A stretch of DNA of 9,844 nucleotides from Pseudomonadota bacterium (GTDB taxonomy: Bacteria; Pseudomonadota; Alphaproteobacteria; Rhizobiales; Hyphomicrobiaceae): contig JAEZHL010000317.1 of the NCBI GenBank assembly GCA_023416575.1, positions 1 through 9,844 of the forward strand, read 5' to 3'. Positions 1-6,704 of the stretch are shown here, piece after piece; the first letter of the stretch is position 1; each line of letters begins with the position of its first letter. Under the pieces are notes generated by a model that had not been told where the DNA came from, did no database searches, and saw nothing but the letters and a program-made list of their open reading frames with translations. Position numbers and translations under genes: made by a program.

Positions 1-580
1 CGTCGTCGACCACCAGCAGCTTTTCGATCCGGTTCTGGTGCAGGAGGCGCTTGGCCTCCTCCCGGCACACGCTCGCGTTGACCGTGATGAGCCGTTCCTT
101 GGTCATCAGCTCGGACACCGGCGTGCCGGGATTGGTCGCGAAGCGCACGTCCCGGTGCGTGAGGATGCCCACCAGCTTGCCGCTGGCCGGCTCGACCACC
201 GGAATGCCGGAAATGCGGTAATCTTTCATCAGGTCGAGGGCGTCCTTGAGGGTCGCCGACGGGCTGATCGTGAGCGGATTGATGACCATCCCGCTCTCGA
301 ATTTCTTGACCGCTTCGACTTCCTTGGCCTGCAGCTCGGGCGTGAGGTTACGGTGAATGACACCGACGCCGCCGGCCTGCGCCATCGCGATTGCGAGCCG
401 CGCCTCGGTGACCGTATCCATGGCCGACGAAAGAATGGGGATCTTGAGGGCGACCGACTTGGTGATGTGGGTCGATACGTCGGCTTGGCCAGGAAGGATT
501 TCGGAGGCTTGCGGCACGAGCAGAACGTCGTCGAACGTCAGCCCGACATCCTCGACAAGCTCGATCGGGCGTGCGGCCAT
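1..580 (-). CDS. guaB: IMP dehydrogenase, N-terminal part (C-terminus beyond left edge)
   Basis: Cytoplasmic enzyme that oxidises IMP to XMP with NAD+, the committed step of GMP synthesis. The 193 visible residues begin [20 protein letters not shown], the typical GuaB start. They include [22 protein letters not shown] (about residues 50-71) and [10 protein letters not shown] (70-79) of the first half of the TIM barrel, followed by the inserted CBS pair from about residue 96 on ([21 protein letters not shown] lies at 124-144; the second CBS repeat starts near ITVNAS, 165-170). The catalytic cysteine loop and the rest of the barrel lie outside the window. The ATG at 580 is preceded by a GAGGAG-like ribosome-binding site about 8-9 bases upstream. 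It follows the EamA transporter gene with a 155-base gap, so it may have its own promoter, though I could not pick one out with confidence. Identification is by family motifs; the gene is cut only by the window edge. Confidence 0.97.
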   Translation of the reverse strand, partial: MAARPIELVEDVGLTFDDVLLVPQASEILPGQADVSTHITKSVALKIPILSSAMDTVTEARLAIAMAQAGGVGVIHRNLTPELQAKEVEAVKKFESGMVINPLTISPSATLKDALDLMKDYRISGIPVVEPASGKLVGILTHRDVRFATNPGTPVSELMTKERLITVNASVCREEAKRLLHQNRIEKLLVVDD

Positions 581-735
581 AGGTTGCGGCTCCTCGTGAG
601 GGGGTGAAATGGTCCAGACGGATGGTGGACGATTTCGGAACGCGCATAGCACGTGGGGGAGTTCAAAGGAAGCGAACGCGCCGTCACGGGGGGCAGACGG
701 CCGCTGCTGTCCCCAGCCGGCACCTCGCCGCGCGA

Positions 736-1632
736 TCAGCCCCCGGCCTTGCCCATTCGCCTCGGCCGGGCAAGCATCGTCCGCAACCCCTGGTCGAGGC
801 CGACCCCGAGAAGGATGAGCCCGAAGCCGGCGAAATCGGTGAGAGCCGGCTGCTCTCCGAGGATCGCCGCCGAACCCGCGACCGCGAAAACCGGGATCAG
901 CAGCGTACCCAGCGCCGCCGTCCCGCTCGGCACCCGGTCGAGGAGCTGGAACCACAGGAAGTAGGCGAGCGCCAGCGCCAGTACGACGTGATAAACGAGA
1001 GCGCCTTTCACGACAGGGCTGGCAAGATCGATCCGCGGCGACTCGAAGGCGAGCGCACCGGCCGCCGCCACCGCAGCGCCGATGCCGAGCTGCCAGGCGG
1101 CTAGAGCCAGCGGATCGCCGGGAAGCCCCCGGTGCTTGGTGTAGACCGTTCCGGCCGCCCACGAGATTGCGGCACCCAGCACGAAAACGAGCCCCGCCGG
1201 CAGCGTCCCCGCAGCGAGGGCCGGCCAGTAGGGCCGCGCGAGCAATGCGAGCCCGGCCGCACCGCATCCGAGCGCGAGGGCCCGCAAACCGTCGATGCGC
1301 TCGCCCGCGAACAGTGCCCCGAACAGCGCCGCCCACATCGGCATCGTGAATGTGAGGATCGCCGCCCGCGAGGTCGGCATGGCGAGCTGGGCGAAAACCG
1401 CGCAGATGTTGAAGCCCGCGACCGAAAGGAACGCGGCAATGAACAAGGCCATGCGGTGGCCGGCGGGTACGGCCAGCGGTCGCCGCGTCGCGATGGCGAT
1501 GGCAGCGAGCAGCACGGCGCCGAGCCCGAGGCCCACCACCCGGAACGTCCATGGCGAGAAGCCGTCGAGCGCCAGCTTAACGGCCGGCCAGTTGAGGCCC
1601 CAGAACAGCGCCGAAACCCAGATCCGCCACAC
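736..1632 (-). CDS. EamA-type drug/metabolite transporter (DMT superfamily)
   Basis: Inner-membrane protein of 298 residues, very hydrophobic, with about ten predicted membrane helices arranged as two EamA repeats (roughly residues 1-130 and 145-285). The first helix includes SALFWGLNWPAVKLAL, with the N-W-P pattern usual in helix 1. The end of repeat 1 carries the typical TMPMWAALFGALFAGERIDG, and repeat 2 ends with the matching LIPVFAVAGSAAILGEQP. Members export or import small metabolites, often amino acids or purine-type compounds; the substrate cannot be told from sequence. The start is GTG at 1632: the frame is closed by a stop at 1651-1653 and no ATG lies between. The short basic tail (ARPRRMGKAGG) is probably cytoplasmic. 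The gene sits between rlmE and guaB in the same orientation, but gaps of 163 and 155 bases make a single operon uncertain. Confidence 0.9.
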   Translation of the reverse strand: MWRIWVSALFWGLNWPAVKLALDGFSPWTFRVVGLGLGAVLLAAIAIATRRPLAVPAGHRMALFIAAFLSVAGFNICAVFAQLAMPTSRAAILTFTMPMWAALFGALFAGERIDGLRALALGCGAAGLALLARPYWPALAAGTLPAGLVFVLGAAISWAAGTVYTKHRGLPGDPLALAAWQLGIGAAVAAAGALAFESPRIDLASPVVKGALVYHVVLALALAYFLWFQLLDRVPSGTAALGTLLIPVFAVAGSAAILGEQPALTDFAGFGLILLGVGLDQGLRTMLARPRRMGKAGG

Positions 1633-1664
1633 GGCTCGCCGCCCCCAAGTTCAGATCCACCCCA

Positions 1665-1725
1665 CCCCGGTCATCCCGGACCAGGGAGCGCAGCGACCGC
1701 CGATCCGGGATCCAGCGCAAAACTC
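1665..1725. repeat. Short inverted repeat resembling a dispersed intergenic repeat
   Basis: Within the gap between rlmE and the transporter gene, ATCCCGGA (1673-1680) is repeated inverted as TCCGGGAT (1704-1711), separated by a 23-base spacer containing GGGAGCGCAGCGACCGCC. The layout (GTCATCCCGGA, a GAGCGCAGCGA-like core, then ATCCGGGATCCAGCGC) resembles the many-copy palindromic intergenic repeats common in Hyphomicrobiales genomes. That it is a repeat family member is inference, because only one copy is in the window. It could fold in RNA and might act as a weak terminator after rlmE. Confidence 0.5.
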
Positions 1726-1795
1726 GTCGAAGACTCGATAATCTCGGCGCCTTCGGCACTCCTGACGCGCGAGTACGACGTGATATGTGTCTGAA

Positions 1796-2500
1796 TTAAC
1801 TTCCGCCCCGGAACCCCGTGGCCAGAACATAGAGCTCGGCGCTGTCCGAGCGGCTGGCCGGAGGCTTGACGTGGCGAACCTTGGCGAAGTCCCGCTTGAG
1901 CATCGCCAGCAGCTCGTGCTCGGCGCCACCCTGGAAAACCTTGGCCAGGAACGTGCCGTTCGGCGACAGCACCTCGCGGGCGAACTCTGCCGCCGCCTCG
2001 GCGAGCGCCATGATCCGCAGGTGATCGGTTTTGGTGTGTCCGACCGTCGGCGCCGCCATGTCCGACAGTACCGCATCCGCCCTGCCCGCGCTGAGGCGCG
2101 CCTTCAGCTCATCCGGCGCCTTGGGGTCCATGAAGTCCAGGTGCAGGACCTCGACACCGGCAAGCGGCTCCATCTCCGAGATGTCGATGGCCACCACCCG
2201 TCCCCGGCCCTCGACCGACTGGACGCGCTTCGCGGCGACCTGGCTCCAGCCGCCGGGCGCGGCACCGAGATCGACGATGCTCTGGCCCGGCTTCAGGAAC
2301 CGATACTTGTCGTCCATTTCGATCAGCTTGTAGGCAGCGCGGGACCGCCAGCCCTCGCGCTGTGCTGCGGCGACATAAGGATCGTTGAGCTGCCTCTCGA
2401 GCCAGCGCCGCGACGACGCAGTGCGGCGCTTGCCGCTTTGCAGGCGGACTTTGAGCTGGCGCTGACCGCCGCGACTGCTTTCCGTAGGTGCCTTGACCAT
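1796..2500 (-). CDS. rlmE: 23S rRNA (uridine 2552-2'-O)-methyltransferase RlmE (FtsJ/RrmJ)
   Basis: Transfers a methyl group from S-adenosylmethionine to the 2'-OH of U2552 in the 23S rRNA A loop, a late step of 50S subunit assembly. The 234-residue protein has the SAM-binding motif [14 protein letters not shown] (about 76-89) and the full K-D-K-E catalytic tetrad of the FtsJ family: K58 (RAAYKL), D147 (LSDMAAP), K187 (FLAKVFQGG) and E222 (AELYVLA). The N-terminal 30 residues are basic and form the rRNA-contacting extension seen in alphaproteobacterial members. The ATG at 2500 has GAAAGG about 8 bases upstream. It lies 140 bases downstream of the ppx/gppA-like gene in the same direction, a pairing I recall as common in Hyphomicrobiales, so co-transcription is likely. 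Confidence 0.96.
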   Translation of the reverse strand: MVKAPTESSRGGQRQLKVRLQSGKRRTASSRRWLERQLNDPYVAAAQREGWRSRAAYKLIEMDDKYRFLKPGQSIVDLGAAPGGWSQVAAKRVQSVEGRGRVVAIDISEMEPLAGVEVLHLDFMDPKAPDELKARLSAGRADAVLSDMAAPTVGHTKTDHLRIMALAEAAAEFAREVLSPNGTFLAKVFQGGAEHELLAMLKRDFAKVRHVKPPASRSDSAELYVLATGFRGGS

Positions 2501-2640
2501 GGCTGGCCTTTCGAGGGTAGTCTATTGATGCGCTGCCGGAATTGGCCGGCCGGTGCGTGAACGAGCACGTCCGAAAAGGGAGATCGTCGCGCCTGCGCGC
2601 TACATCAAGCGCAAACGGCGGCCGTGCACAATCCCGGGCG

Positions 2641-3858
2641 TCAGATCGGTCTCGAGCCGTGCTGATGCGCACCCGCGTGATGCCGGTCCTCGGCCATCAT
2701 GGACGCCAGCATGCCTTCCCGCAACCCGCGGTCGGCGACCCGGAGGCGCTGCGCCGGCCACATCCGGAGCAGGCCCTCGAGGATGGCGCAGCCGGCCAGC
2801 ACCAGCTCCGCCCGGTCCTTGCCGATGCATGGCTCGGCCACCCGCTGCTCGTGCGAGCGCGCGAGCAGATCATAGGTGACGGCGCGGGCCTCGGTGGCAT
2901 CGAGCCAGCAGCCGTCGACGCGGTTGCGGTCATAGCGGGGCAGCCCGAGCCGGATGCCGGCAACCGTCGTCACCGTGCCGGAGGTGCCGAGCAGATGGGC
3001 GCGCCCATCCTGGACGCGGGCCCGGAAGCAATGCTTCTCCTCGAACGGTTGCAGCAGCTCGGTTACCGTCGTCACCATCGCTTCGAATCCGGCGGTCGTG
3101 AGCTGCCGCCCGCCGAAGCGCTCCGCCAGCGTGACGACACCGACCGGCAGCGACGTCCAGGCGGCGATGCAGTTCATCGCCTCGAGCCGGTGCTCCACAG
3201 ACCGCCGCCAGCCGCCGCGACGGCGCGTGAGATCGAGCCACACCAGCTCGGAGGAGCCGCCGCCGATGTCGAAGACGAGCGCCAGGTCCGAGTTGTCGTC
3301 CAGTAACGTGGCGCAGCCCGACACGGCGAGCTTGGCTTCCGCCTCGCGCGACAGGATCTCGATGTGGAGCCCAAGTTCGCGCCGGACGCGCTCGATGAAC
3401 TCCGGGCCATTCTTCGCCGCCCGGCATGCCTCGGTCGCGACCAGGCGCGCCCGCGCCACGTTGTGACGTCGCATCTTCGCGGCGCAGACCTTGAGCGCAT
3501 CCCAGGTCCGGTCCATCGCCGCGTCACACAGGCGGCCTGTCGTAGACACGCCTTCACCGAGGCGAATGATTCGGGAAAATGCGTCGACGACCTGGAATCC
3601 GCGCCGCGACGGACGGGCGATCAGCAGCCGGCAGTTGTTGGTCCCGAGGTCGAGTGCGGCGTACGTCCGCCACTGGCGCTCCGGCCCGCGGCGCCCAGGC
3701 TTGAGAGCCACGTCCGCGCATGGCTCCGGCAATACGGCGTGCAGGGCGGGAGGCAGCGGAAGCGGCAAGTCATTCGGCGCGCCGATTTGGCGCGCGCCTT
3801 CGGAGGCGACCTCCTCGGCGGGCCCGAGCGAATTCGTATCGTCGCTTGGTACCTCCAC
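2641..3858 (-). CDS. Exopolyphosphatase / pppGpp phosphohydrolase family protein (Ppx/GppA)
   Basis: Cytoplasmic member of the ASKHA phosphatase family that removes phosphate from polyphosphate and/or the 5' gamma-phosphate of pppGpp; sequence alone does not separate the two activities. The 405-residue protein has the phosphate-1 loop ALDLGTNNCRLLIA (68-81), TEACR (142-146), the catalytic glutamate region SREAEA (170-175, probably E172), the second phosphate loop VFDIGGGSSE (195-204) and the GTSGTVTTVAG adenosine-side motif. There is no room for the C-terminal HD domain of the long E. coli type, so this is the shorter form. An unusual proline-rich leader of about 60 residues precedes the core. 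The start used is GTG at 3858, preceded by GGGGAAGGACA; a start nearer the core cannot be excluded. It probably leads an operon with rlmE. Confidence 0.92.
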   Translation of the reverse strand: MEVPSDDTNSLGPAEEVASEGARQIGAPNDLPLPLPPALHAVLPEPCADVALKPGRRGPERQWRTYAALDLGTNNCRLLIARPSRRGFQVVDAFSRIIRLGEGVSTTGRLCDAAMDRTWDALKVCAAKMRRHNVARARLVATEACRAAKNGPEFIERVRRELGLHIEILSREAEAKLAVSGCATLLDDNSDLALVFDIGGGSSELVWLDLTRRRGGWRRSVEHRLEAMNCIAAWTSLPVGVVTLAERFGGRQLTTAGFEAMVTTVTELLQPFEEKHCFRARVQDGRAHLLGTSGTVTTVAGIRLGLPRYDRNRVDGCWLDATEARAVTYDLLARSHEQRVAEPCIGKDRAELVLAGCAILEGLLRMWPAQRLRVADRGLREGMLASMMAEDRHHAGAHQHGSRPI

Positions 3859-3951
3859 TGTCCTTCCCCAGCGCCTGGCATCGACGGCCGTGCAACAGTC
3901 AGGTCGCGGACGTCTTAGTCATCAGGCGTCGTACGGTTCGACTTGCAGATC

Positions 3952-3979
3952 ACTCTATCAGCTTGCTCGGTGCGGTAAA
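3952..3979 (-). promoter_or_regulatory. Possible sigma-70-like promoter for the ppx/gppA gene
   Basis: Read on the minus strand, TTTACC (3974-3979) and TAGAGT (3952-3957) are separated by 16 bases, each matching four of six consensus positions. They lie in the AT-richer part of the 197-base gap, about 94 bases before the GTG start at 3858. An 8-base palindrome TTACGTAA (3987-3994) sits just upstream of the -35 element. The match is weak and is offered only as the best candidate in the gap. Confidence 0.25.
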
Positions 3980-4055
3980 CATCTACTTACGTAAATCATT
4001 GACGACGGCATCGGCAGTGCCCGGATTGGCAAAGAGGCAAGCGCTCCGCCGCAAA

Positions 4056-5039
4056 TCAGACGACCTCGTTGCACAGCTCCGTCTCACCCCGCCAGAGGCG
4101 CTCCAGATTTTCCATCAGGATATCGATCACGTTGTCCTCGTAGCGCCGCGTCTCGCCCGCGGTATGCGGCGTCAGCAGCACATTCGACATCGACCAGAGC
4201 GGGGAGCTTTCGGGCAACGGCTCCTCCCGGGTCACGTCGATGCCTGCGGCGGCGATGCGCCCGTTTCTCAGGGCCTCGATCAGAGCGTCCTCATCGACCA
4301 CCTTGCCCCGCGCCACATTGATCAGGCACGCCGATGGCTTCATCAGCGACAGCGCTTTGGCATCGATCAGGTTTTCCGTTTCCGGGGTCAGCGGACAAGT
4401 GAGCGCGACGATATCGGCCTCGGGCAGCAGCGCCGCGAGCTCGCTGTTGGCGTGGACGCGATCGACGTCCGGGCCACCGCCCGCCTTCGGATCGCGCCGT
4501 GTCGCGATGACCTTGAGATCGAATGCCTTGGCGAGTCGCGCCAGGCGCGTGCCGATGCTGCCGAGGCCCACGATCAGCAGCGTCTTGCCGCCGAGCTCGT
4601 CCTCGCGCGCGGCCGGGTCGCCGATCATGCCGCGCCAATGCTTCGCCGTTTGATTATCGCGCCCGGTGTGCAACTGGCGCGAAAGCGCCAGAATGAGTGA
4701 GATCGCATGCTCAGCGACGGCCTTCGCGTTCACGCCCTTGGCACTCGCGAGCCGCACACCCTTCTTGCGGAAGAGGTCCTTGTCGTACTGATCCGTCCCT
4801 GCACTGATCGACTGGACGAAACGCAGGTTCGGCGCGGTTTCGAGCAGCGTGTTGCGCCAGAATCCTGAAGCCAGGATCACATGCGCCTCAGCCGCCGCGT
4901 CCTGAAGCGCCTCGACCGATCGCGCCTCGATGAACCTGATGCCAGTCTGCCGCCGCGCGAAGGTCTCCCCCATCCGGTAGGCGACGTGGGCGAAGCAGAT
5001 GACGAGCTCGTCGCGGCCCGGAAGAATGGTCGACGGCAT
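4056..5039 (-). CDS. D-isomer-specific 2-hydroxyacid dehydrogenase
   Basis: Soluble NAD(P)-dependent oxidoreductase that interconverts a D-2-hydroxyacid and the 2-oxoacid; the actual substrate (glyoxylate/hydroxypyruvate, phosphoglycerate-like or other) is not evident. The 327 residues fit the family length. The catalytic domain holds SISAGTDQYD (78-86) and the Rossmann domain GLGSIG (158-163). The active-site arginine is R244 (NVARGKVVDE), glutamate E273 (EEPLP) and histidine H292 (TPHTAGE). After strand beta-2 the sequence is IATRRDP (178-184), with arginines where NAD-preferring enzymes usually have an acidic residue, so NADPH use is plausible (inference). The ATG at 5039 follows AAAGGACCTC, a good ribosome-binding site. 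It stands alone between the low-GC insert and the ppx/gppA gene, with a 197-base gap downstream. Confidence 0.93.
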   Translation of the reverse strand: MPSTILPGRDELVICFAHVAYRMGETFARRQTGIRFIEARSVEALQDAAAEAHVILASGFWRNTLLETAPNLRFVQSISAGTDQYDKDLFRKKGVRLASAKGVNAKAVAEHAISLILALSRQLHTGRDNQTAKHWRGMIGDPAAREDELGGKTLLIVGLGSIGTRLARLAKAFDLKVIATRRDPKAGGGPDVDRVHANSELAALLPEADIVALTCPLTPETENLIDAKALSLMKPSACLINVARGKVVDEDALIEALRNGRIAAAGIDVTREEPLPESSPLWSMSNVLLTPHTAGETRRYEDNVIDILMENLERLWRGETELCNEVV

Positions 5040-5287
5040 GGAGGTCCTTTCCCGAACAGGCGATAGGGTGCCAAAGACGCCCGCCGCGTCCCGTGCACCA
5101 CCGCCAGCATGACATTGCTGGGGGGCTCAGGGCAACCTCGTGCTCGCTCGCAAGCTGCGCGTGGCTTCCGAAATCCAAGGCGTCCGGCTCACCGGCGCGG
5201 TAGAGCTCTGCTATCGGGCACTTGGCCTCGCGCTAGCGCACCCAGTCAGCCGCATGACACCGCGAGTAAAATCTTGGTAACCGTCTG

Positions 5288-5315
5288 ACTAAATTGCCGA
5301 TTAAAAACTTGTCAA
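5288..5315 (-). promoter_or_regulatory. Possible minus-strand promoter facing the 2-hydroxyacid dehydrogenase gene
   Basis: Read on the minus strand, a perfect TTGACA (complement of 5310-5315) is followed after 16 bases by TTTAGT (complement of 5288-5293, four of six consensus matches). A transcript would start near 5281 and give a leader of about 240 bases before the dehydrogenase ATG at 5039. It shares its -35 with the plus-strand candidate. Functional only if confirmed; the long leader weakens the case. Confidence 0.3.
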
Positions 5316-5337
5316 CTATCGCGCCCGCATATATCTT
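5309..5337 (+). promoter_or_regulatory. Candidate promoter of the DUF433/DUF5615 module
   Basis: TTGTCA (5309-5314, five of six consensus) and TATCTT (5332-5337, four of six) are 17 bases apart, predicting a start near 5344 and a leader of about 28 bases. A GGGAG ribosome-binding site (5359-5363) then stands 8 bases before the ATG at 5372. The spacing and location are what a self-contained toxin-antitoxin operon needs. Confidence 0.45.
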
Positions 5338-5371
5338 CTCAGCCTGAGATGATTTATCGGGAGATCGTGCC

Positions 5372-6031
5372 ATGTCACGGACCAGCGCCGAGCTGCGTTC
5401 CAGGAACACCACTGTGCCCCCCGGCACCACAGTACCTTCGTACACTGTCGCTCAGGCCGCAGTTTTAACTGGTGTTCCACAGAAGCAAATCAATCAGTAT
5501 CTCGACCGAGAGCTTAAGTTTCTCGTGACGATCGGTGCTGGATTTCGCGCTGTTCGTAAGGACGGGTTGGTATGGCTTCGAATGAACCACGAGCTTTCTG
5601 GCGCGTTGACACGTCAGTGTAGGCTTGAGGTTATCAAGCAAGTTATGGCTGATCCTCGCAAAAGGACACTTTCTGTCACAAACAGCCCTCTGGTCGTTTG
5701 CGCTGATGTCGCACGCTCAGCTGTTGCTGCGCGGTTGGCAAAATGGCGCGAGAACAAAGAGATTGTCTGCGAGGATGACGAGGTTCTGAGCGGCGAGCCA
5801 TGCATTCGTGGAACTCGCTTGTCTGTTTATACTTTGAATGAGCTGTTCAAAGCGTGCGGGCAAGACGAGGTGTTTGCTACTTACCCTGACATCACCAAGC
5901 GTGAACTTGACGCCGCTGTAATGTTTGCCGAAATGTTCCCTCGGAGGGGACGCCCGCGTAGTGTTGGGGCGCGCCTAGAGAAGGCAAGACCCAATCGTTC
6001 GCGGAGCGTCCGTGTCAAACTGCCCGCCTAA
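5372..6031 (+). CDS. DUF433 protein with N-terminal HTH-like segment, putative VapB-like antitoxin
   Basis: Putative antitoxin that should bind and neutralise the downstream PIN-like protein and repress its own promoter; this role is inferred from family pairing. The 219-residue protein has a helix-turn-helix-like segment at about 24-48 (YTVAQAAVLTGVPQKQINQY), a middle region without recognised motifs (50-125), and a DUF433 domain at about 130-190 with the signature LSGEPCIRGTRLSVYTLNEL (139-158). It ends in a strongly basic tail rich in Arg and Lys (190-217). Most DUF433 proteins are only about 75-110 residues, so this is the longer, Mycobacterium VapB45-like architecture. The ATG at 5372 has GGGAG 8 bases upstream. 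The stop overlaps the toxin gene by 20 bases. Lower GC than its neighbours (24 of 60 in the line from 5461) suggests horizontal acquisition. Confidence 0.85.
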   Translation: MSRTSAELRSRNTTVPPGTTVPSYTVAQAAVLTGVPQKQINQYLDRELKFLVTIGAGFRAVRKDGLVWLRMNHELSGALTRQCRLEVIKQVMADPRKRTLSVTNSPLVVCADVARSAVAARLAKWRENKEIVCEDDEVLSGEPCIRGTRLSVYTLNELFKACGQDEVFATYPDITKRELDAAVMFAEMFPRRGRPRSVGARLEKARPNRSRSVRVKLPA

Positions 6032-6455
6032 TCTTGGCTTTTTGATAGACGAAAACTTGAGCCCCGAGATGGTGAATGTTATCACGACTCGGGGCTTTCG
6101 TGCTCATGCTGTCGCTCGCGACAGGAAACTACGTGGACGCGGCGATACAGTAATTGCTCGCTACGCCATAGAACACGACCTAATATTGGTTACTAACAAC
6201 GCGGTAGACTTTGAACGTATTTACGCGCACAAAGAATATCATCCAGGCATCATCTTAATCTGCACTGAGAACGCAAAGCTCAGAAAGAAGGACGTTCAGC
6301 TCAAACTCATCGAGCTCGCGATTGATGAAATAGAGAAGGACTGCTTGTGCCAAGAAGTCGTGCAAATCACAGCGCGCAAGGTTGGCCGCTATATGGATGT
6401 TGAGGTTGCTCGGTTCTATTTGCCCGACCTCGACGCAGCTTCTGTTGCGGCTTGA
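6012..6455 (+). CDS. DUF5615 PIN-like protein, putative toxin ribonuclease
   Basis: Putative toxin of a VapBC-like pair; members are predicted metal-dependent RNases of the Mut7-C/PIN-like fold, but activity here is inferred. The 147 residues show FLIDENLSP (10-18, acidic D13 and E14), LRGRGDTVIARYA (40-52, acidic D45) and LILVTNNAVDF (57-67, acidic D66). In the commonest form of the last motif the sequence is VTxDxDF; here N63 stands where the first aspartate would be, a variant seen in other members as far as I recall. The start is GTG at 6012 with GGAG 5 bases upstream. The next in-frame alternative, TTG at 6042, would remove the first strand and is unlikely. It overlaps the antitoxin gene by 20 bases, implying translational coupling. 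The C-terminal part (about 90-147) is longer than in minimal members. Confidence 0.85.
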   Translation: MSNCPPNLGFLIDENLSPEMVNVITTRGFRAHAVARDRKLRGRGDTVIARYAIEHDLILVTNNAVDFERIYAHKEYHPGIILICTENAKLRKKDVQLKLIELAIDEIEKDCLCQEVVQITARKVGRYMDVEVARFYLPDLDAASVAA

Positions 6456-6497
6456 CAAGCTTACACATTAAGCCACTCGCCACACTGAATTTCCATG

Positions 6498-6531
6498 AAG
6501 ATCCTTGCATGTTTGTACGGCTGCGGATCTT
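6498..6531. repeat. Inverted repeat downstream of the toxin gene
   Basis: AAGATCC (6498-6504) pairs with GGATCTT (6525-6531), extended by GCA (6507-6509) with TGC (6522-6524) across a two-base TT bulge, with a 12-base loop. It starts 43 bases after the toxin stop. No run of T follows, so a role as an intrinsic terminator is weak; it may instead stabilise the 3' end or mark the insert. Confidence 0.4.
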
Positions 6532-6604
6532 AAGGATCTGAGCGACTTCCCAAACCTTTTAGTTAAATTTTGTAATGTAACGCTGGTCCCGCGGATCTTC
6601 CCCA

Positions 6605-6664
6605 CGCTGCGCGATGAGCGCCAGAGCAATCTCCCCGCTTCGCAAATGACCGCTCAGCGCAGCG
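6605..6664. repeat. Long stem-loop between convergent genes, possible terminator
   Basis: CGCTGCGC, a GA bulge and TGAGCG (6605-6620) pair with CGCTCAGCGCAGCG (6651-6664), giving 14 base pairs around a 30-base loop (6621-6650). It lies 41 bases past the stop of the minus-strand solute-binding gene (stop at 6705) and about 150 bases past the toxin stop. Both arms are GC-rich and there is no U-tract, so a bidirectional terminator or RNA-stabilising role is inference only. Confidence 0.4.
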
Positions 6665-6704
6665 CGTACTCAATGCCGAACAGGAGCGACGGGCGGTTGG
6701 CGAC

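Larger units (their letters stand above)
5040..5371. other. 332-base intergenic region at the left boundary of the low-GC insert
   Basis: No gene is supported here. Bases 5040 to about 5250 are high-GC like the flanking chromosome and contain no recognisable protein. From about 5260 the composition turns AT-rich (AAAATCTTGG, AAATTGCCGATTAAAAACTT), marking the visible edge of the inserted module. The AT-rich part holds the two overlapping promoter-like sequences annotated separately. I found no tRNA gene, integrase or obvious flanking direct repeat. Confidence 0.6.
6456..6704. other. Intergenic region between convergent toxin and solute-binding protein genes
   Basis: No gene is supported. The left 140 bases are AT-rich like the insert and the right 100 bases return to chromosomal composition, so the right edge of the insert lies near 6590-6610. 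It contains two inverted repeats (listed separately) and the 9-base direct repeat GCGGATCTT at 6523-6531 and 6591-6599. Confidence 0.6.

Noticed and set aside
38..607. Plus-strand open frame of 189 codons
   Set aside because: Antisense shadow of guaB, which has unmistakable protein motifs on the minus strand.
581..735. Promoter for guaB
   Set aside because: TTGAAC (complement of 661-666) is -35-like, but the only -10-like sequence (TATGCG) is just 12 bases away, too close for a normal promoter.
604..1794. Several plus-strand open frames (604-1104 and 1132-1794)
   Set aside because: Low-complexity Arg/Glu/Pro-rich shadows antisense to the EamA transporter.
1787..2560. Plus-strand open frame of 257 codons
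   Set aside because: Antisense shadow of rlmE, whose catalytic tetrad is intact on the minus strand.
5233..5445. Minus-strand 70-codon frame across the antitoxin start
   Set aside because: No recognisable motif; it overlaps the predicted promoter and the first codons of the antitoxin, so it is probably chance.
5040..6704. Integrative element with attachment sites
   Set aside because: I looked for a tRNA, integrase, transposase or flanking direct repeats around the low-GC insert and found none that were convincing.
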